This document shows positions 9,355-16,362 of a stretch of 33,104 bases of DNA, one piece after another. Numbering within the stretch: position 1 is the stretch's first letter; every line of letters starts with the position of its first letter. The notes under the pieces were generated by a model, which saw only the letters and a list, made by a program, of their open reading frames with translations, made no database searches and had not been told where the DNA came from. The translations under genes and the position numbers were made by a program. The DNA lies in the NCBI GenBank assembly GCA_002491945.1, contig DKWX01000069.1, positions 1-33,104 of the forward strand. Reading direction: 5' to 3'. Source of the DNA: Porphyromonadaceae bacterium UBA7141. Its GTDB lineage: Bacteria; Bacteroidota; Bacteroidia; Bacteroidales; Muribaculaceae.

Positions 9355-9482
9355 TGCAGATGGGGGATTAGATAGGATTCCCTTCGATAAATCTCGGGCG
9401 CGTAACCACGAGTCACGCCGGGCTGCCCGAAAGCCACGCGTAGCTTCGCGGCGCGGCGCGATGCGATGCGGCTTCGCGACTG

Positions 9483-9490
9483 CAAATATA
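9483..9490 (-). promoter_or_regulatory. -7 box of the helicase gene
   Basis: The minus strand reads TATATTTG followed by CA, a full TAnnTTTG match; no clear TTTG at -33. The leader would be ~120 bases, G+C-rich and with repeated 'cgcgaagc' words. A second match, TAAATTTG, lies upstream on the same strand at 9580-9587. Confidence 0.5.
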
Positions 9491-9730
9491 CAAATAAAAA
9501 TCTGATTGTGCGCTATTCTTTTTTTCGGTCAAATCTCTATGCCATAACACGCTCTTACTAAGAGAGTGCGATTATGTGGCAAATTTACAAAAAAATCGGG
9601 AATATTGATGTGGATGTCGCTTCTTAGTGGCCCGGCTTTGCTGCCCGGTAGACATAGAGGCGCAGAGGACACGGAGTGGCACGGTGGGCCGGTTGCTTTC
9701 AGAGGCTCGGCTTTGAAGCCCGGGGGATTG

Positions 9731-9752
9731 GACGCGAAGGACGCGAAGGACG
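9731..9752. repeat. tandem repeat of 9 bp
   Basis: 'gacgcgaag' occurs twice in a row (9731-9739 and 9740-9748) and a third copy begins. Nearby are related purine-rich words ('gaggcgcagaggacacggag', 9659-9678) and two 'cggcttt...gcccgg' words (9642-9661, 9709-9725). Apart from promoters and the leader structure, the 588-base gap 9355-9942 shows no gene. Confidence 0.5.
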
Positions 9753-9821
9753 GGGGAGAGAATTAGGTTTTTTTAGAGTTCGTTGACCAACCTTTGGAGT
9801 ACAATGCGTGTTTCCTTTTCA

Positions 9822-9880
9822 GCCGGGGGTCCGGAGCCCGACGCAACCCATAGGGCTGTGAGACCGGACCATCCGCCGGC
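9822..9880 (+). promoter_or_regulatory. structured 5' leader of ahpC (candidate regulatory RNA element)
   Basis: Three nested helices are visible: GCCGG (9822-9826) with CCGGC (9876-9880), GGTCCGG (9828-9834) with CCGGACC (9864-9870), and AGCCC (9835-9839) with GGGCT (9853-9857). The last competes with a small CCC-ATA-GGG hairpin (9847-9855). It ends 62 bases before the ahpC start codon and is not followed by a T run, so it is not a plain terminator. I could not match it to a riboswitch class I know. A clear promoter was not found; weak -7-like words lie at 9764 and 9789. Confidence 0.5.
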
Positions 9881-9942
9881 ACCAACGAATGTAGATAACC
9901 CTAAAGTCAACACTTAAAAACAGAAAGGAATATAACAAAGAA

Positions 9943-10509
9943 ATGGAAACAATAATCAACACCCGTATCCCGGAATTTTCAGTTCAGGCTTTCCATAACG
10001 GAGAGTTCGTGACAGTGACCGATAAGGACGTGCTCGGAAAGTGGGCAGTGTTCTTCTTCTATCCCGCTGACTTCACTTTCGTATGTCCTACAGAACTGGT
10101 CGACCTTCAGGAGAAGTATGACAAACTTAAGTCAATGGGTGTGGAGGTTTACTCGGTCAGCACTGACTCGCACTTTGTGCACAAGGCCTGGCACGATACC
10201 TCCGACAGCATCAAGCAACTGACTTATCCGATGATCGCCGACCCGACTGGGCTGCTCTCACGCGCCTTCGGTGTGATGGACGAGGCTTCCGGCATGGCCT
10301 ATCGCGGCACTTTCGTCAGCAATCCCGAGGGTATGATCAAACTGGCAGAAATTCAGGATACCAGCGTTGGACGTAATGCCGACGAGCTGCTCCGCAAGGT
10401 GGAGGCCGTTCAGTTTGTGGCCGCACATCCCGGTGAGGTGTGTCCCGCAAAATGGAAAGAGGGGGGCGCTACGCTGAAGCCCAGCATCGACCTCGTAGGT
10501 AAAATCTGA
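9943..10509 (+). CDS. ahpC: alkyl hydroperoxide reductase subunit C (2-Cys peroxiredoxin)
   Basis: A 188-residue AhpC/Prx1-type peroxiredoxin that reduces hydrogen peroxide, organic hydroperoxides and peroxynitrite in the cytosol. The peroxidatic cysteine is C48 in 'PADFTFVCPTEL'; the resolving cysteine is C167 in 'HPGEVCPAKW'. The length is the usual one and the active-site Thr and Glu are present. An A-rich leader with 'aaagga' precedes the ATG. ahpF follows after 17 bases, so the two form an operon. In Bacteroides ahpCF is under OxyR control; no oxyR gene or clear OxyR site is seen here. The structured leader at 9822-9880 may add another level of control (inference). Confidence 0.97.
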   Translation: METIINTRIPEFSVQAFHNGEFVTVTDKDVLGKWAVFFFYPADFTFVCPTELVDLQEKYDKLKSMGVEVYSVSTDSHFVHKAWHDTSDSIKQLTYPMIADPTGLLSRAFGVMDEASGMAYRGTFVSNPEGMIKLAEIQDTSVGRNADELLRKVEAVQFVAAHPGEVCPAKWKEGGATLKPSIDLVGKI

Positions 10510-10526
10510 TAAATTCTGACTTAGAT

Positions 10527-12101
10527 ATGCTTGAGAAGGATATTTTAGACCAACTCAAGAGCATCTTTTCGACATTGGAGACATCGGTGACGCTTGTGGT
10601 GACCGGTGTCTCTTCTCGTAATGAGACGCGGGAGATGCTTGAGTTCGCTCGTGATTTCGCATCCGTGTCGGATGCACTTTCGGTCAAGGCGGAGGACGCG
10701 CCTACGGAGGAGAACGCGCCGAGGCTACAGCTATGGCGCGACGCAAATCCTACGGGGGTGACGTTCTGCGGCATCCCTAACGGTCATGAGTTCTCCACTC
10801 TGATCATGGCAGTGCTAAATGCCGCCGGAATGGGACGCAATCTTCCCGACGAGGGGTTGCGACGTCGTATAGAACGGCTGCAGGGGCCGGCCGAGATATT
10901 TACTTTTGTTTCGCTTTCATGCACGAATTGCCCGGATGTGGCCCAGGCTCTCAATATTGTGGCGCTGCTGAATCCCCGCTTTACGAATACCGTAATCGAC
11001 GGGGCGGTGGCTCCGGAGATGGTGAAGAGCTATAATGTGCAGTCGGTGCCAGCCGTTTTTGCCAACGGGCAGCTCCTCTCCGTGGGGCGCGCAGGGCTTG
11101 GCGAACTGGTAGGCAAGCTGGAGAGCGCTTTCGGCACTTCGGCTGATGATGCGCTGACAGATAACACGCCACTCGGGTATGACGCCATCGTGGCCGGTGG
11201 CGGTCCGGCCGGCGCGGCGGCAGCAATATATCTTGCCCGCAAGGGTTTGCGCACGGCTGTCGTGGCGGGGCGTATCGGAGGCCAGGTATCGGATACGACC
11301 GATATCGAGAATCTTATCTCTGTGCCGCTTACCACCGGGACGCGTCTGGCCTACGACATCCGTAAGCATCTCGCCGCTTATGACATCGATCTTTTCGACA
11401 ACCGGCAGATTACGTCGGTTCAGGCCGGAGGTTTCCCGAAACGTGTGGCCGTAGAAGGTGGCGAACAGTTTGAGGCTCCGATTCTGATTATCGCTACAGG
11501 TGCCTCCTGGCGCCGCATGAATGTGAAAGGTGAGGCCGAGTATATCGGACGAGGCGTGGCGTTCTGCACGCATTGCGACGGCCCGTTTTTTGCCGGCAAG
11601 GATGTGGCCGTGACAGGCGGCGGCAACTCGGGTATAGAGGCTGCCATCGATCTGGCTGCCATATGCCGCAAGGTCGACGTGTTTGAGTTTCTGGATGTGC
11701 TTAAGGCCGATGAGGTGCTTCAGAAGAAGCTGGCCACACTCGACAATGTGACGGTGCATCTCTCTTCATCGGTGACAGAGGTGGAGGGGGACGGCAAGGG
11801 TGTCACCGGCATTCAGGTGCAGGACCGTGTGAGCGGCGGAACGGCGCGTTATGCGGTGCAGGGTGTGTTTGTTCAGATCGGTCTTACCCCAAATAGTGCG
11901 CCTTTTGCGGCGGAAGTCCCTGTGAACGGACGCGGCGAGATAGAGACCGATGGCGCTTGCCGTACGAAAGTGGCGGGTGTATACGCCGCCGGCGATGTGA
12001 CCGACGTGCCCTACAAGCAGATTGTAATAGCGATGGGTGAAGGGGCCAAGGCCGCTCTATCGGCTGTCGACGACCGGATGCGCGGTCTGACTGGCGATTG
12101 A
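10527..12101 (+). CDS. ahpF: alkyl hydroperoxide reductase subunit F (flavoprotein disulfide reductase)
   Basis: A 524-residue NAD(P)H:peroxiredoxin oxidoreductase that re-reduces AhpC. The N-terminal double thioredoxin-fold domain (~1-205) holds the redox pair C132-T-N-C135. An FAD-binding 'GGGPAG' lies at 224-229, the second redox pair C347-T-H-C350 in 'FCTHCDGP', an NAD-binding 'GGGNSG' at 364-369, and the C-terminal FAD motif 'YAAGDVTD'. The length and all four cysteines agree with enterobacterial AhpF. Electrons pass NADH, FAD, C347/C350, C132/C135, then AhpC. It is cotranscribed with ahpC, and a large stem structure follows the gene. Confidence 0.96.
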   Translation: MLEKDILDQLKSIFSTLETSVTLVVTGVSSRNETREMLEFARDFASVSDALSVKAEDAPTEENAPRLQLWRDANPTGVTFCGIPNGHEFSTLIMAVLNAAGMGRNLPDEGLRRRIERLQGPAEIFTFVSLSCTNCPDVAQALNIVALLNPRFTNTVIDGAVAPEMVKSYNVQSVPAVFANGQLLSVGRAGLGELVGKLESAFGTSADDALTDNTPLGYDAIVAGGGPAGAAAAIYLARKGLRTAVVAGRIGGQVSDTTDIENLISVPLTTGTRLAYDIRKHLAAYDIDLFDNRQITSVQAGGFPKRVAVEGGEQFEAPILIIATGASWRRMNVKGEAEYIGRGVAFCTHCDGPFFAGKDVAVTGGGNSGIEAAIDLAAICRKVDVFEFLDVLKADEVLQKKLATLDNVTVHLSSSVTEVEGDGKGVTGIQVQDRVSGGTARYAVQGVFVQIGLTPNSAPFAAEVPVNGRGEIETDGACRTKVAGVYAAGDVTDVPYKQIVIAMGEGAKAALSAVDDRMRGLTGD

Positions 12102-12140
12102 GTCTGAGGCCATGCGCCGCGAAGATATCCAGTTTTGCCT

Positions 12141-12220
12141 GCCTCCGTCTGCTCTGCGTCGGCATCTCTCTGAATGATAAGGGAGACACACCGGCGCGGT
12201 GCGGGCGGAGGCTTATTTTA
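12141..12220 (+). terminator. long interrupted stem after ahpF
   Basis: GCCTCCG (12141-12147) pairs with CGGAGGC (12206-12212), GCGTCGG (12156-12162) with CCGGCGC (12191-12197, one wobble), and TCTC (12165-12168) with GAGA (12183-12186), followed by TTATTTTA. A plausible end for the ahpCF transcript. Confidence 0.4.
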
Positions 12221-12280
12221 CGACTGGGGGATCGCGCAGACCTGTCTGGCGGAAAGAGTGAATGGAAATCGGAGGGATAC

Positions 12281-12311
12281 TTTCGGGTGTGCGATTTTTT
12301 TTGTAAATTTG
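12281..12311 (+). promoter_or_regulatory. promoter almost abutting the DUF1846 start codon
   Basis: TTTC (12281-12284), 19 bases, then TAAATTTG (12304-12311). Transcription should start about 5-8 bases further on, that is at 12316-12319, and the ATG is at 12321, so the mRNA would have almost no leader. Confidence 0.6.
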
Positions 12312-12320
12312 CAGTCCGTT

Positions 12321-13808
12321 ATGAAATACGGTTTTGACAACGAGAAATATCTCTCCATCCAGTCCGAACATATCAAGGAGCGTATCGCTCAGTTCGGCAA
12401 CAAGCTTTACCTTGAACTCGGAGGTAAGCTATTCGACGACCATCACGCCAGCCGCGTGCTTCCGGGATTCCAGCCCGACAGCAAGCTGCGTATGCTTGGC
12501 CAACTGGCCGACCAGGCTGAAATCGTGATTGTAATCAGCGCAAAGGATATTGAAAAAAACAAGGTACGCACCGATCTGGGCATAACCTATGATATGGACG
12601 TGCTTCGACTGCGCGAGGAGTTTACAAAACGCGGGTTTATGGTGTCGTCGGTTGTAATCACTCACTACAACGGTCAGAGCAGCGCCGATGCGTTCCGCCG
12701 CCGACTCGAGAATCTCGGCATCGCCACCTATCTGCATTACACTATCGAGGGTTATCCGGAGAATGTGGCTCTCATCGACTCCGACGAGGGCTTCGGACGC
12801 AATGACTATGTGCAGACATCGCGCCCTCTGGTGATAGTCACCGCCCCGGGGCCGGGGAGCGGCAAGATGGCCGTTTGTCTCAGCCAGCTATATAATGAGA
12901 ATAAGCGTGGTGTCAAGGCCGGTTACGCCAAGTTCGAGACATTCCCGGTGTGGAGTCTGCCGCTACGCCACCCGGTGAATATCGCATATGAGGCCGCCAC
13001 CGCCGACCTCAACGATATCAATATGATTGACCCCTTCCATCTTGATGCCTACGGCAAGACTGCCATCAACTATAACCGCGACATCGAGATTTTCCCGGTG
13101 CTCAATGCTCTGTTTGAGGGTATCTATGGCGAGAACCCCTACAAATCGCCCACCGATATGGGTGTCAATATGGTGGGGTTCTGTATCAGCGATGATGCTG
13201 TGTGCCGTGAGGCATCGCGCCAGGAAATCGTGCGCCGATACTTCCGCGCTCTCAACGACTTCGCTTCCGGAGCCGACAACGAGCGGGAGGTCAACAAAAT
13301 CTCGCTTCTGTTCAAGCAGGCCGGCATCAGTCCTGACTATCGTCTGCCGCTGGTGGCCGCGCGCGAGAGAGCTCGCCAGAGCGGGATGCCTTGTTCGGCA
13401 ATAGAACTGGCCGACGGCACAGTCATCACCGCCGAATCGGGCGACCTGCTCGGTTCAAGCTCGGCCCTCCTGCTAAATGCCATAAAGCATCTGGCGGGTA
13501 TCGACCACGACCTCAAGCTCATACCCCAGAGTCTTATCGAACCCGTGCAGCTCACCAAGACAGCCTATCTGCACAGCCGCAACCCGCGCCTGCATACAGA
13601 CGAGGTGCTCGTGGCTCTGTCAGTGCTCAGCCCGACCGACGACAACTGCCGCCGTGCCCTTGAAGTGCTCCCCATGCTCAACGGCTGCCAGATGCACAGC
13701 ACCGAGATGCTTGGAGAGGTGGACCATAAAATATTCAAGAAACTCGGTATCGGTCTGACATGCGATCCGGCAAAAAAGCGCCGCCGCTCAGAGTTCCCCG
13801 CTGAATAA
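12321..13808 (+). CDS. DUF1846 domain protein
   Basis: A 495-residue cytosolic protein of the DUF1846 family, whose biochemical role is not established. I chose the ATG at 12321 because 'MKYGFDNEKYLSIQSEHI' matches the usual family N-terminus; an in-frame extension upstream covers the promoter. Features: 'LYLELGGKLFDDHHASRVLPGF' region near residue 35, 'VIVISAKDIEKNKVRTDLGI' (~72-91), a P-loop-like 'APGPGSGK' at 175-182, and 'ETFPVWSLPLRHPVN' (~211-226). The family length is about 500, so the gene is complete. Nearest neighbour upstream is ahpF, but the promoter between them suggests separate transcription. Family assignment is confident; function unknown. Confidence 0.9.
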   Translation: MKYGFDNEKYLSIQSEHIKERIAQFGNKLYLELGGKLFDDHHASRVLPGFQPDSKLRMLGQLADQAEIVIVISAKDIEKNKVRTDLGITYDMDVLRLREEFTKRGFMVSSVVITHYNGQSSADAFRRRLENLGIATYLHYTIEGYPENVALIDSDEGFGRNDYVQTSRPLVIVTAPGPGSGKMAVCLSQLYNENKRGVKAGYAKFETFPVWSLPLRHPVNIAYEAATADLNDINMIDPFHLDAYGKTAINYNRDIEIFPVLNALFEGIYGENPYKSPTDMGVNMVGFCISDDAVCREASRQEIVRRYFRALNDFASGADNEREVNKISLLFKQAGISPDYRLPLVAARERARQSGMPCSAIELADGTVITAESGDLLGSSSALLLNAIKHLAGIDHDLKLIPQSLIEPVQLTKTAYLHSRNPRLHTDEVLVALSVLSPTDDNCRRALEVLPMLNGCQMHSTEMLGEVDHKIFKKLGIGLTCDPAKKRRRSEFPAE

Positions 13809-13868
13809 GGCGGATGACGCTCTGAATGCGCCCGGACATCCGACAGTCAGCCGCACTTTATAAAAATC

Positions 13869-13906
13869 GATATCGCCGCTACAGCCCTGGCCGTAGCGGC
13901 GATATC
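13869..13906. terminator. bidirectional terminator between converging genes
   Basis: A perfect 14-bp stem (13869-13882 with 13893-13906) around a 10-base loop. On the minus strand it is followed by TTTTTA; on the plus strand by A+T-rich sequence. The stop codon of the DUF3108 gene lies inside the right arm. Confidence 0.8.
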
Positions 13907-14657
13907 AATTAAGATACACACGCACCTGCCCGATGGGGAGATTCCCTATGAGCTGGAGCGGGATATGGCGAGGGTCGGTGGATATCCAGGCATCGATGTC
14001 ATCGCTCGACTTGCGTCCCCCGCCGCCGGTGAAGCGGAATCGGATATGCCATGCCTCGCGGTGGGTGCCGTCGCGCAGTTTCAGACGCGTCTTCCCCTCG
14101 CAGCGGATGGTGAGGCGTTCGGTCTGTTTGCCTGAGAAGATATTCACAGTCTCCGCCATCCCCTTGCCAAGGGCCGCATAATCGAGACGGCGGAGATAAT
14201 AGAATACACTAAGCATATCGAAGGTGGCCCCTTCGGCCTTCAGCCTCAGCGAATTCTCGGAGCGCTCTCCCTTTTTCCCCACACGCAGCCTGCGGGCTTC
14301 GCCCTCCACATGATTCCCCTTGCGCGAAAAGATAATCTCATCGCGGCTGAAGCGTCCCCCTTCATGGGCGCTCTTCACATAACGGAGGGGCTGGAGTGTA
14401 TGGGAATCGGCGATGGACAGGAGTGTATCGCGCACAGCAAACACTTTGTCGGCCCACGGGTGGGTGCGGGCCGTGAGCGTCAGACGCGACTCCGTGCCCG
14501 ACGTCTGCATGGTGAGGGTGGCGTCGCCGGCCTCTTTGTTGATTAGTCCCCATTTATAGGTGATCACATAATGCAGTGTCTCGCTTGCGGCACGTGCCGG
14601 CGTGATGTCCAGAAGTGTGGCTATGACTGTAAGTAAGCCTGTAAGAAAGATTCTCAT
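13905..14657 (-). CDS. exported DUF3108 domain protein
   Basis: A 250-residue protein. I chose the ATG at 14657 because it gives a signal peptide, MRIFLTGLLTVIATLLDITP, with cleavage probably after 'ARA'; a longer frame upstream has no such start. The mature part ('ETLHYVITYKWGLINKEAG...' onward) is a strand-rich domain of the DUF3108 type, with 'DTLLSIADSHTLQPLRYVKS', 'FDMLSVFYYLRRLDY' and 'DDIDAWISTDPRHIPLQLIG', the pattern of family members. They are periplasmic or outer-membrane-linked proteins of unknown role. The weak -7-like word TTTATTTG upstream is not convincing. The family call is good; function unknown. Confidence 0.85.
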   Translation of the reverse strand: MRIFLTGLLTVIATLLDITPARAASETLHYVITYKWGLINKEAGDATLTMQTSGTESRLTLTARTHPWADKVFAVRDTLLSIADSHTLQPLRYVKSAHEGGRFSRDEIIFSRKGNHVEGEARRLRVGKKGERSENSLRLKAEGATFDMLSVFYYLRRLDYAALGKGMAETVNIFSGKQTERLTIRCEGKTRLKLRDGTHREAWHIRFRFTGGGGRKSSDDIDAWISTDPRHIPLQLIGNLPIGQVRVYLN

Positions 14658-14742
14658 TACTTTATAACGCCTCACAGGCAAATAAATTTGAACTCTTGCC
14701 TGCACTCTCTGACCGGCTGCGATAGATTCAGCGTTTGCCGGC

Positions 14743-15914
14743 TTATCGGTGCAGACGCATCCCCACCTCGGGATGCTCCGGAAAATGAAGCATATACACG
14801 CCTTGTGGCAGAGAAGTAACGTCGATATCGGATGAAACGCCACGGTCAAGCAGTCTGCCGTCGAGGGTGTAGAGATGCCACACGGCCGGCTGACTCAGTG
14901 TCACGCAATCCCGGCTGTGACCGATGATGCTGAAATCATCTGACACTTGAGTCGGCACCCCGGTCAGTGTGCTGTCGACTGGATACTCATAGACGGTGAG
15001 CATCGGATTCCTGAATACGGTATAATTCACCTCCACATTCATCCGGCTTCCGGCTGATGGTTCTACATCGGCGTGCCAGCGCCCTTCGGCGAATGTGGCC
15101 GCTACCCCCTTGACTGTGACTCCGGTAATCTTGACTCCGGGAACCAGAGGCTCGATCATGACGGAAGAATTCTCTTTGTCGGTAATGTAAGAGTACATCT
15201 CGGCGACACGGCATGACGTGGCAGCCTCATAAATCTCACGGGCACCTCCGGGCACATATATCGTGCGCCATGTCGAACCGAGATCATGGCTCGCGCTCAG
15301 TGAACAGTGGTAAAGGTCGACATTCGGGTTGGGATGACGTCGCTGCGCCTCAAGGGGCTTCAGGTCGGGATTATTCACAATCACTTCACATTCCCCGGTC
15401 GTAAAGGGGAGTTCGTTATAATACAGATCACTGACTCCGGCCGGGGAATATACTCTCCGCAGCTCCCCGCAACTGTCGAACGCCGATGACTGGTAGGAGC
15501 CCACGCCGTAAAGGGCGATGGCAGTCAGGGGAGTCCCGGCGAGGGCGCGGTACATTATCCTGCCGCCATCCATGCGCAGGGTTATCTTGCAGAGCGCTGA
15601 GCAGTCGTTGAAGCATCCCTGCGGGATTGTGGAGATATTGGCCGGCACTGTCACCTGCGTCAGTCCCGTACCTTCAAACTGATAGCCTGAGGTATGCATC
15701 TCCTCCACAAGTCCTAAAGGAAATAACGTGAGCGACGCGCATCCGGCAAAGGTCTTCTCCGGAAGGATGGGGATGCGCATACGCTTTGTCAGCGGCAACG
15801 ATGTGAGGGCCGCTCAGCCGGCAAAGGCCGACTTCCCCATCTCCACGACCGTCACATCCGGGGTAAAGGTCACATCTTCAAGTTGCCGGCACCCCTCGAA
15901 TGCCGATGTCCCCG
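14743..15914 (-). pseudogene. broken BspA-type leucine-rich-repeat secreted protein
   Basis: The longest remaining frame (14743-15798, TTG start) encodes ~351 residues with LRR_5-type repeats ('KTFAGCASL', 'GCFNDCSAL'), a linker domain, and a C-terminal 'HLYTLDGRLLDRG...LPQGVYMLHF' tail like a type IX sorting domain. Upstream in the same frame the repeats go on after a TGA at 15814-15816: 'SAFEGCRQLEDVTF' ... 'KSAFAG*AALTSLP'. The TGA stands exactly where the repeat needs a cysteine (TGC), so one base change made the stop. Homology then ends at ~15914, where a 13-bp inverted repeat joins it to an unrelated regulator fragment. No signal peptide remains. The gene is both 5'-truncated and interrupted; a shortened product without export signal is unlikely to work. 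Confidence 0.75.
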
Positions 15915-15930
15915 GCTCGGGGACATCGGC
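15902..15930. repeat. perfect 13-bp inverted repeat at the junction of two broken genes
   Basis: GCCGATGTCCCCG (15902-15914) is followed after GCT by its exact reverse complement (15918-15930). The left arm is still in the frame of the leucine-rich-repeat gene; homology to the regulator begins right after the right arm. Confidence 0.85.
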
Positions 15931-16099
15931 GCTGCGGGTGGCATGCTATGCCTATATCGGACTCGACACCAAAGAGATAGCCCAGGTGATGAACGTGCGC
16001 CCGGAGAGTGTGAAACAGGCCCGCTGGCGCCTTCGCAAAGCCCTGTCGCTCCCACCTGAAGTCGACCTCCGGGATGCATTAGGCGAATTTGACCGGTAA
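15926..16099 (+). pseudogene. 3' remnant of a Bacteroidota transcriptional regulator (HTH end)
   Basis: The last ~57 codons read 'ALRVACYAYIGLDTKEIAQV' followed by a recognition-helix region 'NVRPESVKQARWRLRKAL' and stop at 16099. This is the LuxR/sigma-70-region-4-like HTH found at the C-terminus of many Bacteroidota sensor-regulators with TPR or periplasmic parts. Everything before this HTH is missing: upstream of 15926 the sequence is the opposite strand of the leucine-rich-repeat gene. The gene still has a terminator at 16275. A frame stays open back to 15728, but that part is antisense to the neighbour and not a natural domain. Confidence 0.7.
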
Positions 16100-16174
16100 G
16101 CTGGGGGAGGGTAGCCTCCGAGCGGGATGCCGTCTCTTATCGCTCGCCGATTGCCTGCCGGAGTGAGGATGCAC

Positions 16175-16231
16175 ATCGTGTGACTTCTTTAATATCGTGT
16201 GTCGGCTTTAATATCGTGCGACTTCTTTACA
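16175..16231. repeat. three tandem copies of a 19-bp unit
   Basis: Units begin at 16175, 16194 and 16213 with the shape 'atcgtgtgacttctttaat'. Units 1 and 3 are nearly identical, unit 2 differs at about 4 places. They lie between the regulator remnant and the terminator. Nothing else is visible in 16100-16274. Confidence 0.7.
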
Positions 16232-16274
16232 GGCCGGTTATAGTCATTGGAGTCGCGGGAACGTATCGATATGG

Positions 16275-16310
16275 GAAAGCCCCGACTTGTGGAGGTCGAG
16301 GCTTTCTTTT
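16275..16310 (+). terminator. hairpin terminator downstream of the regulator remnant
   Basis: GAAAGCC and CGAC (16275-16281, 16283-16286) pair with GTCG and GGCTTTC (16295-16298, 16300-16306), with one internal C/A mismatch, followed by TTTT. The T run supports plus-strand use; it may also stop minus-strand transcripts of the WG-repeat gene. Confidence 0.7.
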
Positions 16311-16362
16311 GGCTGTCTTACGACAGTCTGTGAAAAGATGATTGCTATTTTCGGGTGTCAGG

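Noticed and set aside
9822..9880. c-di-GMP, SAM or TPP riboswitch
   Set aside because: Short words such as 'gacgcaa' or 'tgaga' look similar, but the required conserved cores and helix order are absent.
15814..15816. TGA as a selenocysteine or reassigned codon
   Set aside because: Other genes end normally in TGA, no selenocysteine element is apparent, and the adjacent gene end is truncated, so decay is the simpler reading.
15728..16099. 124-codon frame covering the HTH remnant and sequence before it
   Set aside because: Only the last ~57 codons are a real domain; the first part is the complementary strand of the leucine-rich-repeat gene.
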